64,000 nt of DNA. It comes from Candidatus Magnetomicrobium cryptolimnococcus (lineage in GTDB: Bacteria; Nitrospirota; Thermodesulfovibrionia; Thermodesulfovibrionales; Magnetobacteriaceae). Position numbers and translations under genes: made by a program. Below are positions 7,607 through 16,911 of this stretch, one piece after another. The notes under the pieces were generated by a model. That model saw only the letters and a list, made by a program, of their open reading frames with translations. It made no database searches and was not told the DNA's origin. The stretch is taken from positions 1 to 64,000 of the forward strand of contig JAGYWI010000005.1 of assembly GCA_018606805.1 (NCBI GenBank), read 5' to 3'. Each line of letters begins with the position of its first letter. Position 1 is the stretch's first letter.

Positions 7607-8254
7607 ATGTTAGGGTTTAATTTTGATGTAAGTGATTTCAGATTTTTCCTTAAAGCCATATCAATAAACTTTATGAAAGTGCTGGAATCGTTAGTAAATG
7701 CGTATAACAGTATGTTTCAGGTAAAAGCTGAAGATATAGTTAAGGTGTATACGGAAATAGGTGATGAGTTAAGTAAAAAGACAGATAACGAAGGTGCTCT
7801 AAAAGCCTACAAAAAGGTACTTGAGGTAGATTCAGGTAATATTCATGCCCTTTCAAGACTTGGACGGTTGTACCTTAATTATGGTCTTGCAAATGACGCA
7901 ATTGAGGTATTAAGAAAGGCAACCGTCTTAGATAAGACAAGGGCAAAGCATTTCTACTTACTTGGCTCGGCATATTTTATGGTAGATAATAATCAAGATG
8001 CCATAAATGCCTTTACTGAGGCTATAAGGCTTAATCCAAAGTACAGTTATGCTTATTACAAACTTGGGCTTGTGTATGACAGTATATCGGATTTTGACAA
8101 GGCTATAGAATCATATGAAAATGCAATATCCATAAACCCTAACTTTGTGAAGGTGTACCAGAGCTTAGGACTTGCTTACGAGGGCAAAGGGATGAGAGAG
8201 AAGGCTGTCCAATATTTTAAAAAAGCATTAGAAAAAGAGGAAAAAAACGCATAA
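7607..8254 (+). CDS. mamA: MamA, TPR protein of the magnetosome coat
   Basis: A 215-residue protein made of about five tetratricopeptide repeats from residue 45 to the C-terminus; units such as YYKLGLVYDSISDFDKAIES are clear. MamA self-assembles into a coat on the cytoplasmic face of magnetosomes and serves as a docking scaffold. The first 40 residues are not TPR and are rather hydrophobic. AGGAGG precedes the start by 12 bp. TPR proteins are common, so identification rests on size and on position directly before mamI and mamE. Confidence 0.87.
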   Translation: MLGFNFDVSDFRFFLKAISINFMKVLESLVNAYNSMFQVKAEDIVKVYTEIGDELSKKTDNEGALKAYKKVLEVDSGNIHALSRLGRLYLNYGLANDAIEVLRKATVLDKTRAKHFYLLGSAYFMVDNNQDAINAFTEAIRLNPKYSYAYYKLGLVYDSISDFDKAIESYENAISINPNFVKVYQSLGLAYEGKGMREKAVQYFKKALEKEEKNA

Positions 8255-8290
8255 CTGCGTAAAATATTTTTTTTACTGGAGGTGTTTTAA

Positions 8291-8545
8291 ATGCTAAACA
8301 TTGTATTTGGATTAATAGCTATATGTTTGGGGATTTGGGGGGTTGCTAATTATTGGTGGTATGTTGTTGATTTTCTATCTGCCGTTTTACCCTTAATGCT
8401 AATAGGTGGTGGGTTTGTTGCCGTACTTGCTGGAATGAAAAATAGTGGCCTTAAGATGAAGATAAAGGAAGAAAACGGAACGCACCCTAAGACAAAAACG
8501 CCGGTAGCGGCTGCCGATGATTTAGATGAAGAGCCTGAAGTCTAA
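8291..8545 (+). CDS. mamI: MamI, small magnetosome membrane protein
   Basis: An 84-residue protein with two membrane helices (about 1-20 and 33-53) joined by the short WWYVVDFLSAVLP loop. This closely follows the MamI pattern (AWWWSVVEFLRGAVP in alphaproteobacteria). A charged Lys-rich then acidic tail of about 30 residues follows. MamI is required for membrane invagination and magnetite nucleation in model strains. Its ribosome site is GGAGGTG. It sits between mamA and mamE in a co-directional run. Confidence 0.88.
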   Translation: MLNIVFGLIAICLGIWGVANYWWYVVDFLSAVLPLMLIGGGFVAVLAGMKNSGLKMKIKEENGTHPKTKTPVAAADDLDEEPEV

Positions 8546-8569
8546 GCAATATTAGAAAGGAAATATTTT

Positions 8570-11044
8570 ATGCAAGATATAGGAAGAGACAATTATGATT
8601 TTCAAAGACCGACTGAGAGCTGTCCAAAAAACTACAAGCCTTGGGTTTGGACTTTATTAGTAATGATGGTGGTAACCGTGCTGTGGACACTTTATGAAAA
8701 CTACCAAGGTGGCGGGTTTATGAGACAGTTAGTTGAAAAAGACGATGGACTGAAGATGCGGGATTTTTCTAATATGTACAGCACGGCAGCGATAGAGTCA
8801 GGGGCTGTTAAAAATGTTCAAAACAGTTACCACAATATAATAGAAAAGGTAAGACCTGCGGTCATTAGCATTGATGCGGTTTTGGGAAAGCCACTAACAA
8901 ACGCTAACGACATTCCGCTTGCACCGGGCGTTGTGGAGCCTAACTTTACAAGGGTTGGCTCTGGCGTTATAATAGAGCCCAGAGGGTACGTGCTAAGCAG
9001 CCTGCACGTCATTGCAGGGGCTGACTCCCTTAAAGCCACTGTGCATACTCAAAGCGGTGCTCAGGTTTACCCTATAAATGTTGTCAATGTGGATAAAAAC
9101 ACAGACCTTGTCCTTTTGAGAATCCAAGGCGATGGACCATTTCCTTATGCAATATTAGGGGATTCTGACAATGCTCACACAGGGGATATTGTACTTGCCA
9201 TGGGTAGTCCCTTTGGCTTTGACCAAACGGCAACAGTCGGTATTATAAGCAGCACTAAGCGCACTGTAACTATAAATGGTAAACTTTATGAAAATCTGCT
9301 GCAAACCGATACCCCTATAAATAAGGGTAATAGTGGAGGCCCACTTATTGATGCTGAAGGTAACGTTATAGGTATAAATAATGCCATATACTCACCAAAT
9401 GGAGTATTTACTGGTATAGGGTTTGCTTTACCAATAAATCAGGCAGATTCCCTCGTTGCTGGTGTTATAGACTTTGGCAATTCGCCCGTTCAAGCCGTTG
9501 CAGGGCAAATAGTTGCATGGGGCAATAGAGGACGTCAAGTTGGCAACAGCTATCGGTTTGGAAATGGTCAAGTGATAACCCCTCCACACACGCCGCGTGG
9601 TAGATGTATTACCTGTCATCCACAGCTTTGCCAAAACCTAAACCCTATAGCTCCTTTTCACCCAATCGTACCTGGTCAGCCTAATAACAATAATATACAA
9701 AACGTTGGATTTGTAAAGCAGGAGCTGCCATTTCTTGGCGTATCTGTTATAGATGTGGACTCAGTGGTTGCTGAGCACTTCGGCCTACTCTACCCTACCG
9801 GTGTCCTTGTTGAACGTGTGTATGACAAAACACCGGCTAACGATGCTGGCGTTTTACGTTCTGACATCATAATGCGTGTAGATGGAAGAAGGGTAAGAAG
9901 CGCTGTAGAGTTTATGCAGTTAATTCAGTCTGAAAAGATAGGAAAAACCTTTGATTTACTTATCTATAGAAGTGGTTCACGAAAGGCAATAACTATAAAC
10001 ACCGTGCAATTTCCGACATTTGAAAATCAACCACTAAAGACTAATAAGCAGGCATTTGCTTGGCTTGGCTCAGAGATTACGGATTTAAACGCTACTTTAA
10101 AGCCCTACATAAAAAATGGGGTTTATGTAAAAGATGCCGATGGTATCCTTAATCGTGCTGGGGTTATGAGGGGAGATGTCATTGTAGGAATAAATGGCAG
10201 TATCGTACAAGACATAACCTCTTTTATAACAATAGCAAACGCTACAAGCGTACTTGATGGTATAAAGCTTGATATATTAAGAAGCGGCCAAAACATATCA
10301 ATAAATGTAACACCAAACGTAGGTGGTCAGGTTAAACCCGCAGCTTACGTACCGGATGTGCAGTCTATAGCTGCTTGGCCTGTGGCTGCTCAACTTACAA
10401 TACCAGCACCTCCAGTAGCTAATAATATGAAAGAATTTGAATGGCAAGGCTCAGAAATCAGCCCAATAAATAGCACCATTGCCCCATACATACCATACGG
10501 TGTTATGGTTGCCGATGTTGGCGGAATACTTAGGCGCAATGGGGTTATGTCTGGGGATATTATTGTCGGCATCAATGGAGCAAAGGTTACGGATATTGGT
10601 TCTTTTATAGCTATGACAAATAATCTTGACTTAAGAGATGGGGCACTTTTAGATATTTTACGTCAAGGGCAGCAGGTTTACGTAACAGTTAAGCGGGGAA
10701 GTGCCTTTACATTAATAGCAGGAGGAAAGGCTAACACGGCAGCAACAGCACCTGCTGCTGCTAAGCCAAAAAACACAGAAGTTGAGTGGCTTGGTAGTGA
10801 GTTTGGTCCAATCAATCAAGCCCTCTCAGCATATATTAAGTCTGGGGTGTACGTGCTTGACCCAGGCGGTGTTTTAAAGCGTTCTGGGGTTCAAAAAGGT
10901 GATGTCCTTGTTGCCATAAATGATTACAACATAAGCGATATAGATTTTTTTGCTAACATGATTAAAAATATAGACGTAAAAACAACAAAACCTACACTTG
11001 AAATAATACGCTCTGGTCAAACGGTACAAGTTGAGGTAAAGTAG
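8570..11044 (+). CDS. mamE: MamE, HtrA-type protease with magnetochrome and four PDZ domains
   Basis: An 824-residue membrane-anchored trypsin-like protease. MamE processes other magnetosome proteins and controls the switch to crystal growth. Order: cytoplasmic tail, membrane helix (about 24-41), HtrA protease domain (about 85-300) with an apparently intact triad His146, Asp179, Ser255 (GNSGGP), one magnetochrome motif CITCH (346-350) in RGRCITCH, then a PDZ domain (about 385-480). Three further PDZ-like units start near 495, 645 and 765, each opened by a W-x-G-S-E signature and containing GDVIVGIN-type motifs. Alphaproteobacterial MamE has two magnetochromes and two PDZ domains, so this layout is different. 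Confidence 0.92.
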   Translation: MQDIGRDNYDFQRPTESCPKNYKPWVWTLLVMMVVTVLWTLYENYQGGGFMRQLVEKDDGLKMRDFSNMYSTAAIESGAVKNVQNSYHNIIEKVRPAVISIDAVLGKPLTNANDIPLAPGVVEPNFTRVGSGVIIEPRGYVLSSLHVIAGADSLKATVHTQSGAQVYPINVVNVDKNTDLVLLRIQGDGPFPYAILGDSDNAHTGDIVLAMGSPFGFDQTATVGIISSTKRTVTINGKLYENLLQTDTPINKGNSGGPLIDAEGNVIGINNAIYSPNGVFTGIGFALPINQADSLVAGVIDFGNSPVQAVAGQIVAWGNRGRQVGNSYRFGNGQVITPPHTPRGRCITCHPQLCQNLNPIAPFHPIVPGQPNNNNIQNVGFVKQELPFLGVSVIDVDSVVAEHFGLLYPTGVLVERVYDKTPANDAGVLRSDIIMRVDGRRVRSAVEFMQLIQSEKIGKTFDLLIYRSGSRKAITINTVQFPTFENQPLKTNKQAFAWLGSEITDLNATLKPYIKNGVYVKDADGILNRAGVMRGDVIVGINGSIVQDITSFITIANATSVLDGIKLDILRSGQNISINVTPNVGGQVKPAAYVPDVQSIAAWPVAAQLTIPAPPVANNMKEFEWQGSEISPINSTIAPYIPYGVMVADVGGILRRNGVMSGDIIVGINGAKVTDIGSFIAMTNNLDLRDGALLDILRQGQQVYVTVKRGSAFTLIAGGKANTAATAPAAAKPKNTEVEWLGSEFGPINQALSAYIKSGVYVLDPGGVLKRSGVQKGDVLVAINDYNISDIDFFANMIKNIDVKTTKPTLEIIRSGQTVQVEVK

Positions 11045-11045
11045 T

Positions 11046-11747
11046 GTGACGGATAAGACAAATCTCAATAAAATAATCAAGAAAATGTATGCAAAAGAAC
11101 TTGACCTAATAGACGCTGTCCCTCACAGTATAAGAATCAAAAGGACAGGTCTTTTAGGTCTATTAAAGAAACTTGTATGGGAAAAACACTCTATTGCTAT
11201 AAAAATGGCTATCCTTTCTTTAACGTTAGCTATTATTTCAGGTGCCATTTATTATTACAATTTTTTTACTATAAATCTATATAACGTGAAAATGAAAAAG
11301 GCTAATGTCGAGGTACAACTTCAAAGAAGAAACGATCTAATACCAAATATAATATATGCTGTCAATGAATACATGGATTACGAAAAACATGTATTTACGC
11401 ATGCAGCAGACGTAAGGGCAGCTGTCAAATCCTTAGAAGATTCAATCAAAAAACAGGGGATAGATACAGATACCGCAGTGCTTTCAAAGTTTCAGGCAGT
11501 TGCAGAAGCCTACCCAGCACTTAAAGCCTCGGAAACTTATAAGTCCCTTATGGGAGAACTTTCAAGCACTGAAAGCATGATAGCCGATATTCGGCAGGAA
11601 TATAATAAAGATGCTAATTTTTATAATTCTCGCTTAAACATGTTTCCCGGGTTTTTATTTAATTATATATTTCGTTTTAAACCAATGGAGGTTTTTGAAT
11701 CCGACGCAGTAGCTCATTCAGCTCCTAAAATATCTAAGACGCAGTAG
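11046..11747 (+). CDS. mamQ: MamQ, LemA-family magnetosome protein (first copy type)
   Basis: A 233-residue LemA-family protein starting with GTG one base after the mamE stop, so it is probably coupled. A basic cytoplasmic segment of about 50 residues precedes one membrane helix (about 53-75), then the LemA bundle with the conserved VEVQLQRRNDLIPNI stretch and the YPALKASETYKSL motif, both diagnostic of LemA. This copy is closer to canonical LemA than the one at 5540. MamQ is needed to form the magnetosome membrane in model strains. Confidence 0.9.
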   Translation: MTDKTNLNKIIKKMYAKELDLIDAVPHSIRIKRTGLLGLLKKLVWEKHSIAIKMAILSLTLAIISGAIYYYNFFTINLYNVKMKKANVEVQLQRRNDLIPNIIYAVNEYMDYEKHVFTHAADVRAAVKSLEDSIKKQGIDTDTAVLSKFQAVAEAYPALKASETYKSLMGELSSTESMIADIRQEYNKDANFYNSRLNMFPGFLFNYIFRFKPMEVFESDAVAHSAPKISKTQ

Positions 11748-11762
11748 GAGGTAAAAATAAGT

Positions 11763-12179
11763 ATGACAAATATGGAGATTATACAAAAAATACGTACCAT
11801 GAGTGAAGAAAGAAGGAATAATGTATTTATAAGGATTTTAGAAAATGCCCATAAATTAGATGATTTTTTCAAAAATAAGAGCGTTTCAATAGAAAAGGCA
11901 AAGGTAGCATCTCAAAAGACTACAGACGAAATATTAAGCATGGTACAAAAGAACCTCTACAACTTGCAAGCTGAAAACGACTCACTAAGGGGAGAATTAA
12001 AAAAGCTGAAACAACAAGTAGATAGCGTAGATAAGCTTAAAAGGGAAATTGTAACACTAAACAATGAACTTAGTAGAGAAAGAGCTAAAATGGCGGAAGT
12101 TATAAAGGAAAAGGCTGAAAATGACAAGAAATTAGAGAAAATGCAGCTTTATTGGGAAAAACATGTCGCACGACAATAA
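11763..12179 (+). CDS. Short coiled-coil protein of the magnetosome cluster
   Basis: A 138-residue soluble protein with a strong AGGAGG ribosome site. Residues 65-130 show a continuous heptad pattern (LQAENDSLRGELKKLKQQV and onward) predicted as a coiled coil; the first 60 residues are helical and charged. No catalytic motif is seen. It opens a block of coiled-coil genes resembling the mad23/25/26-type genes of Nitrospirota and Desulfobacterota clusters, which are thought to help organise chains or bullet-shaped crystals. The exact mad number cannot be decided from sequence alone. Confidence 0.7.
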   Translation: MTNMEIIQKIRTMSEERRNNVFIRILENAHKLDDFFKNKSVSIEKAKVASQKTTDEILSMVQKNLYNLQAENDSLRGELKKLKQQVDSVDKLKREIVTLNNELSRERAKMAEVIKEKAENDKKLEKMQLYWEKHVARQ

Positions 12180-12220
12180 GAAAAAATAAAAGATAAAAGA
12201 TAAAAAATAGAAGATAAAGA

Positions 12221-12300
12221 GTGAGGGCACTGCCCTCACACTCCCTGGGACTCGTCCTTTGGGAATCTCGTTCAAGTGGTTTCACCCCTTGAACCCCTGC
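12221..12300. repeat. Intergenic palindrome cluster
   Basis: The gap between the coiled-coil genes holds GTGAGGGCA-CTGCCCTCAC (12221-12240), like the palindrome at 748-772, followed by TTCAAGTGGTTTCACCCCTTGAA, another short inverted repeat. No coding potential is apparent. These look like small mobile palindromes or mRNA-processing hairpins. Confidence 0.5.
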
Positions 12301-12341
12301 TCAGTTAGTTGGGAGTAAAAAATATTTTAGAGGTTTTTTTT

Positions 12342-13412
12342 ATGCAAGAATTAGATAAGCATTTTACATTTAAGATAGATACTGAAGAGATGCGTATTTT
12401 AAAAAATGAACGGGATAGCTTGGTGCTTCAGCTTAAGAATTGGCAAAACGGCTTAGAGCAGAAAATTGCGGAATTTTCAGAGCTATCGAAACAAAACGAA
12501 AAGCAAAAGACGAATGTTTCATTAATACAAAACGAAGTTAAAGAGATACAGTCTATCGTATTAACCTATAGACAGAAGTTAAAAAGCATGTATGCCAGAA
12601 AGGGGCTTGACGAGGTAGAGAAGGAAATAGAGTATTATAAAGCGCAAAAGGAATTTTTTAAGATACAAAAAGATAGGCTTGATGCTATTAAAGAAGAAGT
12701 CATAGTTGATCCGAATGAAACAAGAAGTGAGGTTAGAGATTGTGATAAAGAGTTAAAAGAAAAGGTAATAGCCTTTAACATATACGAAAAGGAGAAGGAG
12801 CAATTACAAAAAGACATTACTTACTTTGAAGAAGCTGGCAGTATATTTATAAGGCTTGAAGAGAGGAAAAAAATATTAAATGATATAAAAGCCAAGTTTG
12901 ACAATAAAAATAATGAGTTAACTGTAATTAAAAGTAGAGTTACGCAGCAAAAAGAAAAACTTTCTCACCTTCAAGATACTATTGGTGAGCTAACTAATAA
13001 GTATTTAGAGGTTGAGGGTAAGAGTAAGTCCATAAAGGCGTTATTAAGTGAAAGAGATTTGATAAAATCAAAAGTTACAGGGCTTATAAATGAAGACAAC
13101 GGTTTAAAAGTACAGTTGCAGGGGATTGAAACTGAACTAGAAAGTAAAACCACGACTTTAACAGAATTAACACAAAATAGAAAAAATATGGATGATGCCT
13201 TCATGCAAGTCAGTGAGGAGCTTATAAAGGTAGGCAATGACCTTACAGCAGCGGTGCAGGCAAAGCAACGGTATGTACTCATAAGAGAAAACTACGAGGA
13301 AGGCATTAAAAGTATGAAAGAATCCTTAGTGGAGAGTTTTGCACTAAAAGACGCACTTGAGTTTATAACAAATGGTGTTAAGGAGTTTTCAAACAGTATA
13401 ACGGAGTTTTAA
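12342..13412 (+). CDS. Long coiled-coil protein (Mad-type)
   Basis: A 356-residue protein predicted to be almost entirely coiled coil, with heptads rich in Lys, Glu, Leu and Ile from about residue 15 to 340. There is no signal peptide, membrane helix or enzymatic motif. The start at 12342 (after AGAGG) is preferred over an in-frame start 33 bp upstream. The next coiled-coil gene follows after 6 bp. Similar proteins (Mad23, Mad25 and Mad26 groups) are typical of Nitrospirota magnetosome clusters and are thought to link magnetosomes with filaments. The precise orthologue is uncertain, since coiled coils align poorly. Confidence 0.75.
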   Translation: MQELDKHFTFKIDTEEMRILKNERDSLVLQLKNWQNGLEQKIAEFSELSKQNEKQKTNVSLIQNEVKEIQSIVLTYRQKLKSMYARKGLDEVEKEIEYYKAQKEFFKIQKDRLDAIKEEVIVDPNETRSEVRDCDKELKEKVIAFNIYEKEKEQLQKDITYFEEAGSIFIRLEERKKILNDIKAKFDNKNNELTVIKSRVTQQKEKLSHLQDTIGELTNKYLEVEGKSKSIKALLSERDLIKSKVTGLINEDNGLKVQLQGIETELESKTTTLTELTQNRKNMDDAFMQVSEELIKVGNDLTAAVQAKQRYVLIRENYEEGIKSMKESLVESFALKDALEFITNGVKEFSNSITEF

Positions 13413-13418
13413 AAAACT

Positions 13419-14567
13419 ATGGATGAATTTGAAAAAAAAACAGGGGTAACAAAAAAAGAACTTTTTGATTTAATTAATGATGCAGGGACATGGATAGTTT
13501 CGAAAAAAACGAACAATTTTTTAAAGGCAGACATTATTAAGTACAAGAAGGATATTATCCATATTCAAGATAGAATGGAAACAGTCAAAAGGAGGATAGG
13601 AGAGCTAAATGAGTTTGGTAAAACTGTTTCTGTAGAGTTTGATAATGCAAAAAAAGAGCTTACGGAAGTTAAGCTTGAAAGGCAAAGGGTTGAAGAGGAG
13701 TTTCGTAGGGTAGAACAACTTGATATAATAGCTAGTGAGCTTGATGAAATAAAGAAAGAATACGATAATGTTTGTATTGTGTACAATGTGTCTGTAACTA
13801 AAGAGAGAAAAAACCAAGAAGAGTTAGAAAACCTGTTAGCCTTAAAGGAATGGTATGACGGGGAAAGACGAGCCATAGAGAGGGAAATAGAAAGTATTGT
13901 TGGAGAGATATTTATACTTGAAGACAAAAAAACGGAGATAGCCAAAGTTATACCGGATTATACAACTGCAGAGAGTTTAAAAATAAAAGAAACACAAGCA
14001 CAAGCTGAGCTTGATGGCTATGAAACATTAATTAATGATATAACAGCAAAGATGGTAACATTAGATGAAGAGGTAGCTGAGCTTTCTGTAGAAGATGAGC
14101 GTCTTGCCGATGAAGACGACAGATTAAATAGGCAAAAGGAAGAGCTTACACAAAAAATCACAGAACTTGAACTTTATGAAAATGAAGATATGGTAAGAGC
14201 AGAAATAGAGGACCTAAAGATAACACAGCAGAGGCTTTCTGAGCTTATAAAAGAAAAAACAATAGCCATTGAAGGAAATACAGCCTCACTTACTGAGATT
14301 GATAAGCAGATAGCTGAAGAGCTGCATTTTAAGCAAATGTTTGACCAAAAGGAACAGTCAATTAAAGATAAAAGGCATCAATTAGACACTATTAATAAAG
14401 AGATAAACACATTTTCAGATGGTATTAAATTAGATGGTAAGGTTTTAGAAATGGTAACCGCCATCAGGAGTTATGTATTATCAGTAAACAACACCCTAAA
14501 TAGCGAAATTGCAGAGTATGAGCATATGGTGAAAGACTTTCTTACAACAGTAACGGCAGAGCTATGA
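13419..14567 (+). CDS. Long coiled-coil protein (Mad-type)
   Basis: A 382-residue soluble protein. Residues 1-30 look globular (KKTGVTKKELFDLINDAGTW) and the rest is coiled coil, including runs of acidic heptads around 225-250 (SVEDERLADEDDRLNRQ). There are no metal or nucleotide motifs. It follows the previous coiled-coil gene by 6 bp and overlaps the TauE-type gene by 4 bp, so the three are probably one translational unit. A structural role in magnetosome chain or crystal organisation is inferred from position. Confidence 0.75.
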   Translation: MDEFEKKTGVTKKELFDLINDAGTWIVSKKTNNFLKADIIKYKKDIIHIQDRMETVKRRIGELNEFGKTVSVEFDNAKKELTEVKLERQRVEEEFRRVEQLDIIASELDEIKKEYDNVCIVYNVSVTKERKNQEELENLLALKEWYDGERRAIEREIESIVGEIFILEDKKTEIAKVIPDYTTAESLKIKETQAQAELDGYETLINDITAKMVTLDEEVAELSVEDERLADEDDRLNRQKEELTQKITELELYENEDMVRAEIEDLKITQQRLSELIKEKTIAIEGNTASLTEIDKQIAEELHFKQMFDQKEQSIKDKRHQLDTINKEINTFSDGIKLDGKVLEMVTAIRSYVLSVNNTLNSEIAEYEHMVKDFLTTVTAEL

Positions 14568-15487
14568 TAGTTGAGAGGAATATGAAAAAAAATATTATAG
14601 TAAGCATCATTATATTAGGGGTGATTTTGTGTATTCAAAGTAGTGCCTATGCTAACGTTTACATAAACCATAGCGTAGTGGCTAATACCTTTGACGTAAT
14701 TACATTAATAATAGCTGGGGTATTTGTAGGCGTAATTGGTACATTAATAGGTGCTGGGGGTGGTTTTTTAGTAGTTCCGTTTTTGATTATAAATTATGGT
14801 TTTTCCCCTCAACATGCAGTTGGTACTTCTATGGCAGTGGTGTTTTTAAACGCCCTTTCAGGCACGTTTTCCTATGTATCACAAAAACGTGTAGATTATG
14901 AACTTGGAATTAAGTTTTCAGTGTTTGCACTGCCTGGTGTTATTATTGGTACAATTATTGAGCAATACATAACTGTAATGATGTTTTCTGTAATATTTTC
15001 GGTCTTATTACTAAGCATAGCCTATCTTTTACTATTTCAAAAAGAGTTTTATTTAATATGTGATAATAATACAAAAAGTTTAACTTGTAGAACTTTAGTT
15101 GATGCACATGGTAACGAATATAATTTTTGTCCAGATATGAATATAGGGTTTGGAGGTAGTTTTTTTATTGGTATAATATCAAGTTTATTTGGTATAGGCG
15201 GCGGCCTTATCCATGTGCCTTTAATGACGTTTATTGGTGTCCCGGTTCACGTAGCAACAGCAACATCTCATTTTACGATAGTGATTACAAGTTTTATTGG
15301 TTTGATTATTTATATGGGCTTAAATACTGTTGACATCAATTATGCAATATTTATAGGTATAGGTTCCATTTATGGGGCATATGTAGGTGCAAAACTTGCT
15401 ACAATAACAAAGGAAAAGGTTATAAAACAAATTATTGCTGTTGCACTTATAATAGTGGCGATAAAACTTGTTTTTAACATTATTTAG
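14564..15487 (+). CDS. mamO-Cter: TauE/SafE transporter, MamO C-terminal-domain type
   Basis: A 307-residue integral membrane protein of the TauE/SafE family with about eight helices and two copies of the family's Gly-rich signature (TLIGAGGGFLVVP at about 62-74 and LFGIGGGLIHVP in the second half). In alphaproteobacterial MamO such a domain is fused behind an inactive protease. Stand-alone versions are described in Nitrospirota clusters as mamO-Cter. A Cys-containing loop of about 30 residues separates the halves. The ATG at 14564 overlaps the upstream stop; 14582 is an alternative. The substrate is unknown, and anion or sulfur-compound export is usual for the family. Confidence 0.8.
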   Translation: MIVERNMKKNIIVSIIILGVILCIQSSAYANVYINHSVVANTFDVITLIIAGVFVGVIGTLIGAGGGFLVVPFLIINYGFSPQHAVGTSMAVVFLNALSGTFSYVSQKRVDYELGIKFSVFALPGVIIGTIIEQYITVMMFSVIFSVLLLSIAYLLLFQKEFYLICDNNTKSLTCRTLVDAHGNEYNFCPDMNIGFGGSFFIGIISSLFGIGGGLIHVPLMTFIGVPVHVATATSHFTIVITSFIGLIIYMGLNTVDINYAIFIGIGSIYGAYVGAKLATITKEKVIKQIIAVALIIVAIKLVFNII

Positions 15488-15525
15488 ATTAGAAACTTAC
15501 CACAATAGGGGGTATTAAAAACTAT

Positions 15526-16908
15526 ATGGAAAACGGACAACCAAAACGTACAGGGTTTTTAAATTTAATAGCAAAGGCACTAAATACAAGCGGCAGTGTT
15601 GCCGTTAAGGCATATGACTCAACAGCCAGCTCGCTTGATAAGGCCTTACACTTTGTAGTGAAAACGACACCTTCCGTTACAAAGACTGTTTCAAAAAAGA
15701 CTGCTAATGCCTTTACGGGTGGACTTGGCTTAATGAAATTTAAAAATGGCACTAAAGGTGTAAAGACACAAGTAAAGGACTACGAAACTAAGATAAAGGA
15801 TATTTATTACGAAATAGGCATGCAGCAAGCTCAAGGCAGCGCTGATACGGATAATATAAAAACGCTTATATCGCAGATAAAGGAATATGAACAGGAAATC
15901 CAAAGATTAGTTGCCCTTTCCGATAAAGATGAAAAGGTAAAGGAAAAACCAAGCAAAAAAGCTGAAAAGACTCAACAAAAGGCTAAAAGCTACAGTAACA
16001 CTGAAATAGTGTCTTTAATTAAGACTCAAATAGAAAAGGCTTTGCGTGAAGGCATCTTTGAAGATAGAGCGGATAGGGCTATCTTTGAAAATATAACAAA
16101 TGATTTGCTTGATAGCGATGTGGAAGTCAAGGTGCTTGCAGCCTCAGAGCTTGGTAAACTTGGCAATCCTGCCGCCGTACCTATTTTAGTAGAAGCACTT
16201 AAGTTTAATAATATCTATCTTACCTTAGAGATAATTAACTCTCTTGTTAACTTGGAATCCCATCTTTCGGTAAATGTGTTTAAAGAAAAGGTGCATGATG
16301 AAAATTATAAGGTAAGAATCAGTGCACTAAGGGGCATATATAAACAGACCTCTGGGGCTGAATGTATAAAACATCTAACCAATGCCTTACAAGATAGAAA
16401 CCCAGACGTTAGACGGTCTGCCGTTACCTATCTTGGCTGGAAGGATAGCGAGCAAGCCGTACCGGGGTTACTGCAAAGTCTTCAGGATAGGGATGAAAAA
16501 ATCAGAAAGGCTTCAGTTACAGCACTTTCCTCAATAAGAGATAAAGCAGCAGTGCCTTCACTTATGCGCATGATAATGGATGAAAGTATTGAAGTACGTG
16601 AAAAAGCTCTTGAGGCTTTAAAAAACATCACAGGTATGAACATACAGGTAGAGGTACTTCATAAATCAGATAGTGAGCTAGAAGAGCAGTTTAATAAACT
16701 AAAAGAATGGTGGCAGCAAGAACAATATAGGGCAATTGATATTGGAGTTAATGACACTAAATTAGAGCAAGATTATAAAGAAACAACTGTAAACACAGCG
16801 GTAGAACAAACATATGATGAGCCACTTTCTGAGGAAATAGCAGAATCTGAGCTATCCTATGAACAAAACAGTAATAAAGAAAATAAAATCTTAATTGAGG
16901 AATCTTGA
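15526..16908 (+). CDS. HEAT-repeat scaffold protein of the magnetosome cluster
   Basis: A 460-residue soluble protein. Residues 1-75 are Ala/Ser/Thr/Lys-rich and amphipathic. Residues 80-130 form a helical hairpin (KIKDIYYEIG, then IKEYEQEIQRL) resembling those in the proteins at 217 and 2137. Residues 190-380 contain about six HEAT/PBS-like repeats (units such as DSDVEVKVLAASELGKLG and DRNPDVRRSAVTYLGW). The tail is acidic. HEAT arrays bind proteins; here the partner could be the magnetosome surface or the filaments. It begins after GGGGG-rich DNA with no clear consensus ribosome site. Confidence 0.75.
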   Translation: MENGQPKRTGFLNLIAKALNTSGSVAVKAYDSTASSLDKALHFVVKTTPSVTKTVSKKTANAFTGGLGLMKFKNGTKGVKTQVKDYETKIKDIYYEIGMQQAQGSADTDNIKTLISQIKEYEQEIQRLVALSDKDEKVKEKPSKKAEKTQQKAKSYSNTEIVSLIKTQIEKALREGIFEDRADRAIFENITNDLLDSDVEVKVLAASELGKLGNPAAVPILVEALKFNNIYLTLEIINSLVNLESHLSVNVFKEKVHDENYKVRISALRGIYKQTSGAECIKHLTNALQDRNPDVRRSAVTYLGWKDSEQAVPGLLQSLQDRDEKIRKASVTALSSIRDKAAVPSLMRMIMDESIEVREKALEALKNITGMNIQVEVLHKSDSELEEQFNKLKEWWQQEQYRAIDIGVNDTKLEQDYKETTVNTAVEQTYDEPLSEEIAESELSYEQNSNKENKILIEES

Positions 16909-16911
16909 TTT

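Noticed and set aside
13565-13945. Minus-strand frame of 126 codons (and similar ones within coiled-coil genes)
   Set aside because: Ser/Leu/Phe-rich mirror translation of Lys/Glu-rich coiled-coil coding DNA; no ribosome site and fully inside a better gene.
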